The notes below the pieces were generated by a model, which searched no databases, was not told where the DNA came from, and worked only from the letters and a program-made list of their open reading frames with translations. DNA of 64,000 nucleotides. Origin: Paraglaciecola sp030730205 (GTDB taxonomy: Bacteria > Pseudomonadota > Gammaproteobacteria > Enterobacterales > Alteromonadaceae). Below, one piece after another: positions 54,630 through 63,308 of this stretch. Each line of letters opens with the position of its first letter. The stretch's first letter is position 1. A program made the position numbers and the translations under genes. The stretch lies in assembly GCF_052119645.1 (NCBI RefSeq), contig NZ_JBGQOM010000009.1, forward strand, positions 124,001-188,000. Reading direction: 5' to 3'.

Positions 54630-56006
54630 CTATTGTTGGTTAAACGCGAGAGCACTAGCTAAGGCTTGTTTGACCGGCTCTATGCCAGTACCGCCCAAAA
54701 TGCTGCGTTTATTGACCAAATACTCAAGTTGCAAAATTTCATAGACATCGTCTTCAATTAACGCTGAATATTCCTTGAGCTCAGGCAAGCTGAGTTCTTC
54801 AATGGCTTTTTTCTGAGCAAGCGCAGCCAGTACTACTTGGCCAGAAATATCATGAGCGGTTCTAAAGGGGATCCCTTTACCCACTAAATAATCAGCCAGT
54901 TCAGTGGCGTTGGCATAGCCTTCACGGGCCGCTTTAGCACAGCGTTCTTTATCAAGTTTGATGGTGTCGATGACTTCACTGGCGATACATAAACAAATAT
55001 GCCATTGTGTCATTGCGTCAAACAGGCCTTCTTTGTCTTCTTGCATGTCTTTGTTGTAGGCCAAAGGTAAGCCTTTCATGGTCACCAACATAGCTTGCAA
55101 GCTACCAAATACCCGACCACATTTACCGCGAATGAGCTCTAGGGCATCAGGATTTTTCTTTTGTGGCATTAAGGATGAACCAGAGGTGACTTGGTCACCT
55201 AAGGTGATAAAACCTGCTTCGCCGGTGTTAAAGAAGATCAAATCTTCTGCCATGCGCGACAAGTGCATCATGCTGGTGCTGGCAGCAAATAAGGTTTCTA
55301 ACACGTAGTCGCGATCAGAAACCGCATCTAAGCTGTTTAAACATGGGCTGTCGAAGCCCAACTGCGTGGCTATTTCTTGACGATCAATAGGGTACACCGT
55401 ACCGGCTAAAGCACCACTGCCTAGGGGGCATTGGTTTAAACGCACGTTTAAATCGTGTAATCGACTTAAATCACGTTTGAACATCTCTACATAGGCTAAA
55501 CACCAGTGAGGATACCGAACGGGTTGCGCACGTTGTAAATGGGTATAACCCGGTAGAATAACGTCAAGATTCTTATTTGCGGTACTGAGTAAAGACTGAA
55601 TAACGTGTCGTAAATCTTGACTAAGTAGCTCGACATGTTCACGGCACCACAAACGAAAATCGGTGGCCACTTGGTCATTACGACTGCGGCCGGTGTGGAG
55701 TTTACGTGCGACGTCACCTAACTGTTCAATCAGGGTGGCTTCAACAAAGCTATGTATGTCTTCTTCACTACTTGCATCAAAATCAAGCTCGCCAGCGTCA
55801 GCTTTAACCAACAAGGCGTTTAAGGCTGTTTCGAGTTGAGCTTGCTCGTCTTGCGTTATTACGCCAGCTTTACAAATGGCACGAGACCATACAATCGAGC
55901 CACGAATGTCTTGGCTTGCCAAGGCACGATCAAAGGGAAACGAATCGTTTACCCGTCTGAACATGGCGCTGCTGCCATCTTGAAATCGACCACCCCATAA
56001 ACTCAT
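54630..56006 (-). CDS. argH: argininosuccinate lyase
   Basis: Splits argininosuccinate to arginine and fumarate. The 458-residue chain has GRSRNDQVATDFR, the HLQRAQPV block and the catalytic signature GSSLMPQKKNPD (about 277-288). It begins with an ATG overlapping the argG stop (TAATG), so the two are coupled. It is not fused to an acetyltransferase domain, unlike the argH(A) genes of Vibrio and Moritella. Confidence 0.96.
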   Translation of the reverse strand: MSLWGGRFQDGSSAMFRRVNDSFPFDRALASQDIRGSIVWSRAICKAGVITQDEQAQLETALNALLVKADAGELDFDASSEEDIHSFVEATLIEQLGDVARKLHTGRSRNDQVATDFRLWCREHVELLSQDLRHVIQSLLSTANKNLDVILPGYTHLQRAQPVRYPHWCLAYVEMFKRDLSRLHDLNVRLNQCPLGSGALAGTVYPIDRQEIATQLGFDSPCLNSLDAVSDRDYVLETLFAASTSMMHLSRMAEDLIFFNTGEAGFITLGDQVTSGSSLMPQKKNPDALELIRGKCGRVFGSLQAMLVTMKGLPLAYNKDMQEDKEGLFDAMTQWHICLCIASEVIDTIKLDKERCAKAAREGYANATELADYLVGKGIPFRTAHDISGQVVLAALAQKKAIEELSLPELKEYSALIEDDVYEILQLEYLVNKRSILGGTGIEPVKQALASALAFNQQ

Positions 56007-57247
56007 TAGGCTTTACCTTCTTCTTTAAGGGCGCGAGCCTTTTGGTTTAAGGTGCTGATACGGCTCGATAAACTGTATAAGCGAATAAACCCTTCAGCAT
56101 GGCTTTGATCGTATACGTCATCGGCACCAAAGGTGGCAAAGTCTTCAGAATACAAGCTATTGGGTGAACGACGTTGTACCACTGTGGCTTGACCTTTATA
56201 CAATTTCACCACGATGTCGCCAGTCACTTTCTTAGCGAAGCTGGCAGCGCCCGCTAATAGGGCATCATTTAAGGGGGTGAACCAACGACCGTCGTACATA
56301 ACGTGTGAAAATTCTAAGCCAATTTGCTCACGATATTTAAGGGCGGCTTTGTCGAGGACTAAGGTTTCTAGGGCTTTGTAAGCGGCAACGATTACTGTGC
56401 CTCCTGGCGTTTCATAACAACCACGAGACTTCATGCCTACTAAACGGTTTTCAACGATGTCGATACGGCCTACACCATGCGCTCCAGCAATGGTATTTAA
56501 TTTCATTACTGCTTCATAAGGTGACAATGCTTCACCGTTAACGGCAATGAGTTTACCTGCATCAAAACTTAACATGACTCGCTCTGCTTGATCAGGCGCA
56601 TCTTCTGGATCAGTCGTTAATGTCCAAACCCCTTTACTTGGCTCACACCAAGGATCTTCAAGCTCACCACCTTCATGACTAATGTGCCACGCGTTAGCGT
56701 CACGGCTGTAAATCTTGGTGGCAGAGGCTGAGGTTTTAATGTCACGCTCGGCTAAGTAAGCGAGTAAGTCTTCACGTGAGACCATGTCCCACTCGCGCCA
56801 AGGCGCAATAACCGTTAATTCAGGGGCTAAGGCCGCAAAGGTGCCTTCAAAACGGACTTGGTCGTTACCTTTACCGGTACAACCGTGGCATAACGCATCA
56901 GCCCCGACTTTTAGCGCGATTTCAACTTGAGCTTTGGCGATAATAGGACGTGCCATAGATGTACCAAGTAAGTATTCACCTTCGTATACGGCACCCGTTG
57001 TAATGGTGGGGAATACGTAGTCAGCGATGAACTCTTCTTTTAAATCAACGATGTAACACTCACTTGCGCCGGTTTTTAGGGCTTTTTCACGCAAACCGAT
57101 AAGCTCTTCTTCGCCTTGACCTACGTCTGCGGCAAAGGCGATAACTTCACAACCCTCGTAATTTTCTTTTAACCAAGGAATGATTGCTGAGGTATCTAAA
57201 CCACCTGAATAGGCGAGTACTACTTTTTTAATTTGTTTTTTAGCCAT
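56006..57247 (-). CDS. argG: argininosuccinate synthase
   Basis: Joins citrulline and aspartate with ATP. The 413-residue enzyme has the ATP-loop VVLAYSGGLDTSAIIPWL (about 9-26), HGCTGKGNDQVRFE (about 119-132) and the substrate motif ending in GRIDIVENRLVG. Length is normal. It lies in the argCBFGH order, 44 bp after argF, and overlaps argH by one base. Confidence 0.97.
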   Translation of the reverse strand: MAKKQIKKVVLAYSGGLDTSAIIPWLKENYEGCEVIAFAADVGQGEEELIGLREKALKTGASECYIVDLKEEFIADYVFPTITTGAVYEGEYLLGTSMARPIIAKAQVEIALKVGADALCHGCTGKGNDQVRFEGTFAALAPELTVIAPWREWDMVSREDLLAYLAERDIKTSASATKIYSRDANAWHISHEGGELEDPWCEPSKGVWTLTTDPEDAPDQAERVMLSFDAGKLIAVNGEALSPYEAVMKLNTIAGAHGVGRIDIVENRLVGMKSRGCYETPGGTVIVAAYKALETLVLDKAALKYREQIGLEFSHVMYDGRWFTPLNDALLAGAASFAKKVTGDIVVKLYKGQATVVQRRSPNSLYSEDFATFGADDVYDQSHAEGFIRLYSLSSRISTLNQKARALKEEGKA

Positions 57248-57291
57248 GTTGTTTGTTCCTGCTGTAAGTCGTTTTCTAAATGTGATGAGGT

Positions 57292-58221
57292 TTAGTTAGC
57301 TGGTGTAAAATTAGCAGCCAGTAATTGTACTAATATTGCATTTTGCCCATGCATGCGGTTTTCAGCTTGTTGCATGAGTAAAGATTTGTCGCCATCGATA
57401 AGGCTGCCACTGATTTCTACATCGCGATGAGCGGGTTGGCAATGCATCGCATAGTCAGCGCCTGTTAATTCCATCAAGGCTTCATCGATTTTATAGGGGT
57501 CAAAGACTTCTTTGATTTGTGCCAGTGGGGTAGTGTCGCCCATAGAAATCCATGTGTCGGTGTATAGAACATGGGCGCCTATGGCAGCCTTTATATCGGT
57601 GCTGACGGTTAATTTCCCGCCGAATTGCGCTGCACGTTGCTCGGTCAGCGTTATGATTTCTGCATCAACTTCGTAGCCTTTTGGCGTGATCACGATAACT
57701 TCACAACCTAAAGCCACACCCACTAACATAAGTGAATGGGTAACGTTATTGCCATCACCAATATAAGCTAATTTTACCTTGCTTAGGTCCTCATAGCGCT
57801 CACTGATGGTTAAATAATCAGCAACTGCCTGACAAGGATGATATTTATCGCATAGGGCATTAATAACCGGAACATCTGCTGATTCTGCCAACTCTTCTAA
57901 GGTTGAATGAGCAAAAACTCGCGCCACAATAGCATCAGCCCAACAGGCTAGATTTGCGCCCATGTCTTTTACATCTTCACGTCCGGCCAATTTATTTGAC
58001 TGGCTGTCTAGGTAGACTAAATGGCCGCCTAGTTTGTTAATGCCAATGTCAAAACTGACGCGGGTACGCAGTGAGGGCTTTTCAAATAACGCTACGATCG
58101 ATAGGCCGTCTAAGGCTTTACGGTAGCCTTTAGGATTTGCTTTTATGGTGCGTGCTAAGGTAAGTAACTGCTCTAATTGTGTTTTATCCCAATCCTTCAG
58201 AGTCAATAAATCCTGTTTCAT
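57292..58221 (-). CDS. argF: ornithine carbamoyltransferase
   Basis: Makes citrulline from ornithine and carbamoyl phosphate. The 309-residue enzyme has the carbamoyl-phosphate site FEKPSLRTRVSF (about 49-60), KYHPCQAVADYLT (about 129-141) and the ornithine/carbamoyl loop AMHCQPAHRDVE near residue 260. The usual HCLPA is HCQPA here, an odd change of a residue close to the reaction centre. Position between argB and argG supports ArgF. Activity is expected but this residue deserves a check. Confidence 0.93.
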   Translation of the reverse strand: MKQDLLTLKDWDKTQLEQLLTLARTIKANPKGYRKALDGLSIVALFEKPSLRTRVSFDIGINKLGGHLVYLDSQSNKLAGREDVKDMGANLACWADAIVARVFAHSTLEELAESADVPVINALCDKYHPCQAVADYLTISERYEDLSKVKLAYIGDGNNVTHSLMLVGVALGCEVIVITPKGYEVDAEIITLTEQRAAQFGGKLTVSTDIKAAIGAHVLYTDTWISMGDTTPLAQIKEVFDPYKIDEALMELTGADYAMHCQPAHRDVEISGSLIDGDKSLLMQQAENRMHGQNAILVQLLAANFTPAN

Positions 58222-58238
58222 TAATCTGCCTTTAACCT

Positions 58239-59033
58239 TTATTGTTGTGGTTGAATTGCGCTTGGCGCAGGTGAAATTTGCGTACCAACTGGTTCGTTGT
58301 GCAAAAAGCCTAACAGTTTAGGCGCAGATTTCCAGCTTGCTATGGTGACACTGCGGCCCAAACTTTGCGCCGCGGTCAAAGCAGCTTGCACTTTAACAAC
58401 CATGCCGTCACGAATGACACCCTCTTCAATCAAGGCATCAATCTCCTTTTTATTTAATTTTTCGATTAAGGTTCGGTTGGCATCTAATACCCCAGGGACA
58501 TCCGATAAGAGAATGAGTTCCGCTTTTAGTAATTGGGCAATGACGGTAGCAGCTTGGTCAGCATTCACATTGAGTAAGCGCCCCTCAGGATCCGCGCCAA
58601 TAGAACTGATAATGGGTAACATGTCGTTGCTAACCAATAATTGTAGCAAGTGGGCATTGCCCGCTACCACTGAGCCTACTCGGCCCAATTCGGGACTTAA
58701 TACTGAGCCAATACATATTTTTCCGTCGGCTAAACTCAAACCCACTGGATTTAAGCCTGCTTTTATAGCTAAGCCGCAAAGTTGCTTATTGGCAGTGCCA
58801 GCAAGAGCGCCGGTAATAAAGGGCATTTGTTCTTCTGGCGTGACCCGTAAACCATTGACTTTATTGCTACGTAAATTAAGTGCGGCTAAGAGTTCTTCGA
58901 CCATGGGACCACCACCATGAACAAGCACCACGCACACTTCTTCTTGCAACTTCTTAATCGTATCAAGCAAAGCTAAAGCAAGCTCGTCGGCTTGCATAAA
59001 TGCACCGCCTACTTTTATGACTATGGTTTTCAT
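58239..59033 (-). CDS. argB: acetylglutamate kinase
   Basis: Phosphorylates N-acetylglutamate with ATP. The 264-residue enzyme has TIVIKVGGAFM (about 3-13) with the catalytic Lys, VLVHGGGPMVEELL (about 37-50) and NVNADQAATVIAQLL, all normal for the family. It lacks the N-terminal arginine-sensing helix of long forms, so it is probably not arginine inhibited. It lies 4 bp after argC and 17 bp before argF. Confidence 0.96.
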   Translation of the reverse strand: MKTIVIKVGGAFMQADELALALLDTIKKLQEEVCVVLVHGGGPMVEELLAALNLRSNKVNGLRVTPEEQMPFITGALAGTANKQLCGLAIKAGLNPVGLSLADGKICIGSVLSPELGRVGSVVAGNAHLLQLLVSNDMLPIISSIGADPEGRLLNVNADQAATVIAQLLKAELILLSDVPGVLDANRTLIEKLNKKEIDALIEEGVIRDGMVVKVQAALTAAQSLGRSVTIASWKSAPKLLGFLHNEPVGTQISPAPSAIQPQQ

Positions 59034-59037
59034 GGCG

Positions 59038-60054
59038 TTAACCTACTAAATCCAAATGACTTTCAAATCCAAAACGCAAGTTTGCGCATTGAACAGCTTG
59101 AGAAGCGGCGCCTTTTAATAAATTGTCAATGGCACTACCAACGACCAGATAACCGCTTTGCTCATCATACTTCCAAAATAAGTCACAAAAAGGACTATGC
59201 GCTACATCGTCTATTTTTGGCCATGAATCACGTAAACGAACAATAGGATTACTGGCATAAGCCAGTTGGTAAGCTTGATTGATTTGTTCTGCGCTTACGG
59301 CTGCTTTTACTTTGACAGTAATTGTGGCGAGTATGCCCCGTTTAAAATTTCCCAAGTGAGGCGTGAAAATAACTTCATTGCCCAAATAAGTGGCGATTTC
59401 AGGTTGATGTCTGTGACCTAGCACGCCGTAAGCTTGAAGGCTCACTTCGGTAAAACTACTATTCAAGGCCGCTTTGCGACCCGCGCCAGAAACGCCAGAC
59501 ACCGCATTTATAATGGGGCGGTGATGTATATCAAGCAATCCAGCCTCTTGTAGCGGTTTTAAAGCGGTGAGTGAAGCAGTGGGGTAACAGCCCGGCACGG
59601 CAACCACACTTGCGGTTTTGATTGCGTCTTGATGCCAATCTGCCAAACCATAAACAGCCTGCTCCAGCCAATGCGCTTGGGTGTTTTCAAAACCGTAATA
59701 TTGCGCAAACACAGCAGTATTTTTTAGACGAAAGGCGCCTGATAGATCCATGACCACAGCTTTTTTCCCGGCTAACTTGTCCATCCATTCATGGCTCGCT
59801 TCGTGGGGCGTCGCTAGAAAAATAACGTCCATTTCGTTAGCTAATAACCCCATGTCTGCGTCTTTTAACGGCTGTAAAGCCAGATCAATACGGCCGTATA
59901 AAAAGCCATGCAAGTCACCGAGCTGTTTGTGCGCGTCGAGACTTTTTTCTGATACATATAAGGCACTGAGTTCGAATTGGCTGTGCTGCTGCAGTAATAA
60001 AGCGAGTTCTGCGCCGGTATAACCGCTCGCGCCGATAATACAAGTTTTCAACAT
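59038..60054 (-). CDS. argC: N-acetyl-gamma-glutamyl-phosphate reductase
   Basis: Reduces acetylglutamyl phosphate with NADPH. The 338-residue enzyme begins LKTCIIGASGYTGAELALLL (nucleotide site) and has the active-site Cys in VAVPGCYPTASLTAL (about 149-163) and VSGVSGAGRKAA. It is the first gene of the minus-strand arginine operon and is preceded by a leader with a terminator-like hairpin. AAGAAGAG is a possible ribosome site. Confidence 0.97.
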   Translation of the reverse strand: MLKTCIIGASGYTGAELALLLQQHSQFELSALYVSEKSLDAHKQLGDLHGFLYGRIDLALQPLKDADMGLLANEMDVIFLATPHEASHEWMDKLAGKKAVVMDLSGAFRLKNTAVFAQYYGFENTQAHWLEQAVYGLADWHQDAIKTASVVAVPGCYPTASLTALKPLQEAGLLDIHHRPIINAVSGVSGAGRKAALNSSFTEVSLQAYGVLGHRHQPEIATYLGNEVIFTPHLGNFKRGILATITVKVKAAVSAEQINQAYQLAYASNPIVRLRDSWPKIDDVAHSPFCDLFWKYDEQSGYLVVGSAIDNLLKGAASQAVQCANLRFGFESHLDLVG

Positions 60055-60084
60055 TTAATAATCTCTTCTTACGAACAAGGTAAC

Positions 60085-60139
60085 AAAAACAAAAAAATCA
60101 CTCCTTACCTTTAAGTATTAACCTCAAAGGTAAAGAGTG
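60085..60139 (-). terminator. argC leader attenuator-like hairpin
   Basis: On the minus strand CACTCTTTACCTTT and AAAGGTAAGGAGTG form a 14-bp stem (one G-U) around a 13-nt loop (60099-60139), directly followed by ATTTTTTTGTTTTT. It lies about 45 bp upstream of argC, in the argC direction, with no other minus-strand gene before it. A 17-codon frame (60151 to 60098), M-R-I-A-H-S-L-P-L-R and so on, with two Arg codons, runs through the hairpin and ends at the U-tract, but has no clear ribosome site. Confidence 0.6.
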
Positions 60140-60289
60140 TGCTATACGCATCAGACGTCGACTATCGTCGATACAACTTGCTGGCGAAGCTAGGCAGGGA
60201 AATAGTTGATGAAATGAACATTACCATATTCGTTATGAAACCAAATTGAGCTAAAGTATGGTTTATAGACCAAAGGGGCATAAACCGCA

Positions 60290-60319
60290 TTGACAGTAGA
60301 ATGCCATATGCGGGATAGT
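60290..60319 (+). promoter_or_regulatory. candidate argE promoter
   Basis: A perfect TTGACA (60290-60295) is followed after 18 bp by GATAGT (60314-60319), which fits a -10 box at four of six positions. Transcription would begin near 60326, about 20 bp before the first argE ATG. No convincing ARG box was found here. Confidence 0.45.
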
Positions 60320-60345
60320 TATGCAATAAAAGTGAATAAATATAT

Positions 60346-61509
60346 ATGCAGAGGCTTATGCAACATTCTTCTTTCTTAGAACACTATCGACAAATCATTC
60401 AAACCCCTTCAATAAGTGCATTTGATGAAAAAATAGACATGTCAAATCGAGCGATTATTGACTTGTTAGCAAGCTGGTTAGCAGATTTTGGTTTTTCAAT
60501 AAATATTCAAACTGTACCTGGTACCAATAATAAGTTTAATATGCTTGCTCAAATAGGGTCTGGTGAGGGTGGCTTATTACTTTGCGGCCACTCTGATACC
60601 GTTCCTTTTGATGAAGGTCGTTGGCAATCTGACCCTTTTTCATTAACGCAAAGAGATGGAAAAATTTACGGTTTAGGCACTTGTGATATGAAAGGTTTTT
60701 TTGCCTTCATCTTAGAAGCATTAAAAGAGGTTGATTTAAAAAAGCTAAATAAACCGCTGTATATACTTGCTAGTGCTGATGAAGAAACCTCTATGGCGGG
60801 CGCGCGCTTTTTTGCCGATCAGCAATTAATAAAACCTGATATGGCAATTATCGGCGAGCCTACTGAGCTTATTCCGATCTATAAGCACAAGGGCCATATC
60901 GCGCAAAGCTTAAACATAGAAGGAAAGGCAGGGCATTCTAGTGATCCTGCCAAAGGCGTTAACGCCATTGAGATCATGTATCGAGCGATTGGGCAATTAA
61001 TGGCTCTACAAGAGACTCTAAAGCAGAAATATCACGATGATGCGTTTAGCGTTCCACACGTAACAATGAATTTAGGGCATATCCACGGTGGTGATGGTGA
61101 AAACCGTATTTGTGGTCAGTGCCTCCTCAATTTTGATTTACGCGCAGTCCCTGAATTAAGTGATGAAGAAGCATTGGCGATGATAGATGCCGCTCTTGCG
61201 CCAGTGCGCAAGCAGTTTCCAAATCGACTGAGTTTAGACTTAATGTACCCCACAGCACCTGCATTTGCGTGTAAAGATGAGCAAAACATTATTGCACTAG
61301 CAGAAAAATTAACAGGTAAAACAGCGAAAAGTGCGAACTACGCGACCGAAGCCCCCTTTATTAATTTGCTTGGTTGCGATACTTTGGTGTTAGGACCTGG
61401 CAGTATTGACCAAGCTCATCAACCAGATGAGTTTATGCACTTAGACTATGTTGAGCCTACAGTAAATTTATTGCAGAAATTTATACATCAAGTATGTATA
61501 AACAAGTAG
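60346..61509 (+). CDS. argE: acetylornithine deacetylase
   Basis: Removes acetate from N-acetylornithine. The 387-residue M20 metallopeptidase-family enzyme has GHSDTVPFDEGRW (about 84-96), LGTCDMKGF (about 111-119), ADEETSMAG (about 144-152), and GKAGHSSDPAKGVNAIE (about 199-215) for the dimer domain. It diverges from argC. The ATG at 60358 gives a shorter start with GAGG only three bases before it, so the first ATG is kept, with some doubt. Confidence 0.94.
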   Translation: MQRLMQHSSFLEHYRQIIQTPSISAFDEKIDMSNRAIIDLLASWLADFGFSINIQTVPGTNNKFNMLAQIGSGEGGLLLCGHSDTVPFDEGRWQSDPFSLTQRDGKIYGLGTCDMKGFFAFILEALKEVDLKKLNKPLYILASADEETSMAGARFFADQQLIKPDMAIIGEPTELIPIYKHKGHIAQSLNIEGKAGHSSDPAKGVNAIEIMYRAIGQLMALQETLKQKYHDDAFSVPHVTMNLGHIHGGDGENRICGQCLLNFDLRAVPELSDEEALAMIDAALAPVRKQFPNRLSLDLMYPTAPAFACKDEQNIIALAEKLTGKTAKSANYATEAPFINLLGCDTLVLGPGSIDQAHQPDEFMHLDYVEPTVNLLQKFIHQVCINK

Positions 61510-61547
61510 TTCACTCAAATAGGTTTTTTCTCTTGCTAGGATAGCTA

Positions 61548-62690
61548 TTGATAAATGAAACATGGCCTAAAAGCGTGAATGAAAATATTGAGCCTCAATT
61601 AGATAACTTAACGGGACGGTCTGACCATGATTTCGAGGCAAACTCCCGAGCGGGCTTGTTTGTTTACATTGTGGCTTGGACTGTCATGCTTTTCGGTACT
61701 GGCTTTTATCAGCAGCAGCCGCTACTAAGTCTGCAACTTTCCATCGTTTTAGTGACGATTACCTTATTTCGTCTATGCCACATTCTTTTGCACCAATATG
61801 TCTACTTCAAGCTGCCCAAAAGATGGATGCTATTGCATTATGGATTGCTGCTCACTCATGGTGCTTTTTGGTCAGTGTTGTTCACCTTGGCGATAATTGA
61901 TGAGCGCTTTAGTGTTTTGTTATTAGCACTGGTGATGTTTATCGCTATTATTGCCGGTGGCGCCGTGGCGAGTTTTAGAGCTAAGTTTCTGGTGCCGCAA
62001 CTTTATGTCGCTATTATGCTTGTACCGGCCATGATCTCTAGCATGCTAAAACCCGAGTTAAACGGGATCTGTTGGATCATCATGCTGCACTGGTTTTTCT
62101 TAATCTCATTTGGCTACCGCTTAAATAAAGACTACCGCAACGCTTATAAACAAGAGCTGGATTTACAAGTTCAAAAACAAAACCTTGATTTGTTGAGTAA
62201 GACAGATTCATTAACCAAAATTTATAATCGTCAATATTTTACTGATTGCTTTGAGTATCAATGGAAATTAGCCATTAGAAACGAATCTGTCATTGCGCTG
62301 TTGATGATTGATGTCGATGATTTTAGAGGCATAAGTTTAAAACATGGCCCGGTGTTCGGAGACAAATGTCTAGTGCACGTCGCTGACATTATTCGAGATA
62401 GTGTTAAGCGCGTCACAGATTTGGTGGTGCGCTATGGTGGAGAGCAATTTGTGGTGATATTAACCGAAACCCAAGCTGATGTAGCGCAGAAGTTAGCTGA
62501 GCAGATTCGGCAAAATATACTGTCGAAGGACTTTGTACACGCTGACCATACTCAATTTTTAAGTGCCACCATTGGGGTTGGTGTTATCAAACCGAAACAA
62601 TTTTCATCCTCTACTTTACTGATTCAAAAAGCCGAAATTGCTCTTTACCAAGCCAAGGTAAAAGGCCAAAATCGGGTAGAAGTCATGTAA
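61548..62690 (+). CDS. membrane GGDEF-domain protein with altered active site
   Basis: A 380-residue inner-membrane protein. About five or six membrane helices (40-190) are followed by a GGDEF domain (about 215-378). The signature reads GGEQF (about 298-302) in place of GGDEF/GGEEF, and the metal/substrate block IDVDDFRGISLKHGP lacks the usual Asn-Asp. The inhibitory RxxD site (RVTD) is intact, five residues before it. It may therefore bind cyclic di-GMP rather than make it. TTG is the start, with AGGA before it. It follows argE by about 38 bp. Confidence 0.85.
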   Translation: MINETWPKSVNENIEPQLDNLTGRSDHDFEANSRAGLFVYIVAWTVMLFGTGFYQQQPLLSLQLSIVLVTITLFRLCHILLHQYVYFKLPKRWMLLHYGLLLTHGAFWSVLFTLAIIDERFSVLLLALVMFIAIIAGGAVASFRAKFLVPQLYVAIMLVPAMISSMLKPELNGICWIIMLHWFFLISFGYRLNKDYRNAYKQELDLQVQKQNLDLLSKTDSLTKIYNRQYFTDCFEYQWKLAIRNESVIALLMIDVDDFRGISLKHGPVFGDKCLVHVADIIRDSVKRVTDLVVRYGGEQFVVILTETQADVAQKLAEQIRQNILSKDFVHADHTQFLSATIGVGVIKPKQFSSSTLLIQKAEIALYQAKVKGQNRVEVM

Positions 62691-62728
62691 TTCAATGTTT
62701 ATTAATTGTCATTTTTATAAGGGTTAGC

Positions 62729-63142
62729 GTGAGTATGCAAAAAACCATCGCTCTAGTGGCACACGATCATAAAAAGCCTGATTTAGTTAGCTGGGCATTG
62801 CAGCATAAAAGTGAGCTGAGTAAACATAAATTGGTAGCAACGGGCACAACTGGTGGCTTGATTGCCCAAGAATTAGGGTTAGATGTACATCGTTATAAAA
62901 GCGGTCCCTTAGGGGGAGACCAGCAAATTGGCGCCTTGATTGCTGAAAATAGACTCGACTGCTTAGTATTTTTTTGGGATCCCCTCAATCCTGCTCCCCA
63001 TGATCCAGATGTGAAAGCCTTGTTACGCTTGTGCTCAGTCTGGAATATTCCGGTCGCATGCAATACCTCAACCGCTGATATGTTAATTACTTCTCCCTTG
63101 TTCATCGATGGAGAATATCAACGCTTGTTGCCAAACTTGTAA
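62729..63142 (+). CDS. mgsA: methylglyoxal synthase
   Basis: Converts dihydroxyacetone phosphate to methylglyoxal and phosphate, a bypass of lower glycolysis when phosphate is low. The 137-residue chain has ALVAHDHKKPDLVSWAL, ATGTTGGLIAQELGLDV, GPLGGDQQIGALIAE and FFWDPLNPAPHDPDVKALLR, all family landmarks with the catalytic Asp residues. Start is GTG at 62729 (AAGGG before it) or ATG two codons later. It has no link to its neighbours. Confidence 0.96.
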   Translation: MSMQKTIALVAHDHKKPDLVSWALQHKSELSKHKLVATGTTGGLIAQELGLDVHRYKSGPLGGDQQIGALIAENRLDCLVFFWDPLNPAPHDPDVKALLRLCSVWNIPVACNTSTADMLITSPLFIDGEYQRLLPNL

Positions 63143-63308
63143 CGTGTTGACTTAACCGTAGTGAATACCACTTGTTACGTTTGAAGAGTCACTTCGGCTA
63201 GGGCTTTGTGTAAAGCTTGTGTAAATGTGCCTCTGCACTCACTTGCAGCTGGGTTATAGTAACACTCGGTTTATCAACATCAATCCGCTAGGATAAAGCA
63301 CGAATTAC

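Noticed and set aside
58297..58920. 207-codon plus-strand frame opposite argB
   Set aside because: It is antisense to a fully conserved argB and lacks its own motifs; long shadow frames are expected opposite such genes.
60331..60350. ARG box for ArgR at TGAATAAATATATATGCA
   Set aside because: The spacing between half sites is 8, not the 4 of the ARG box.
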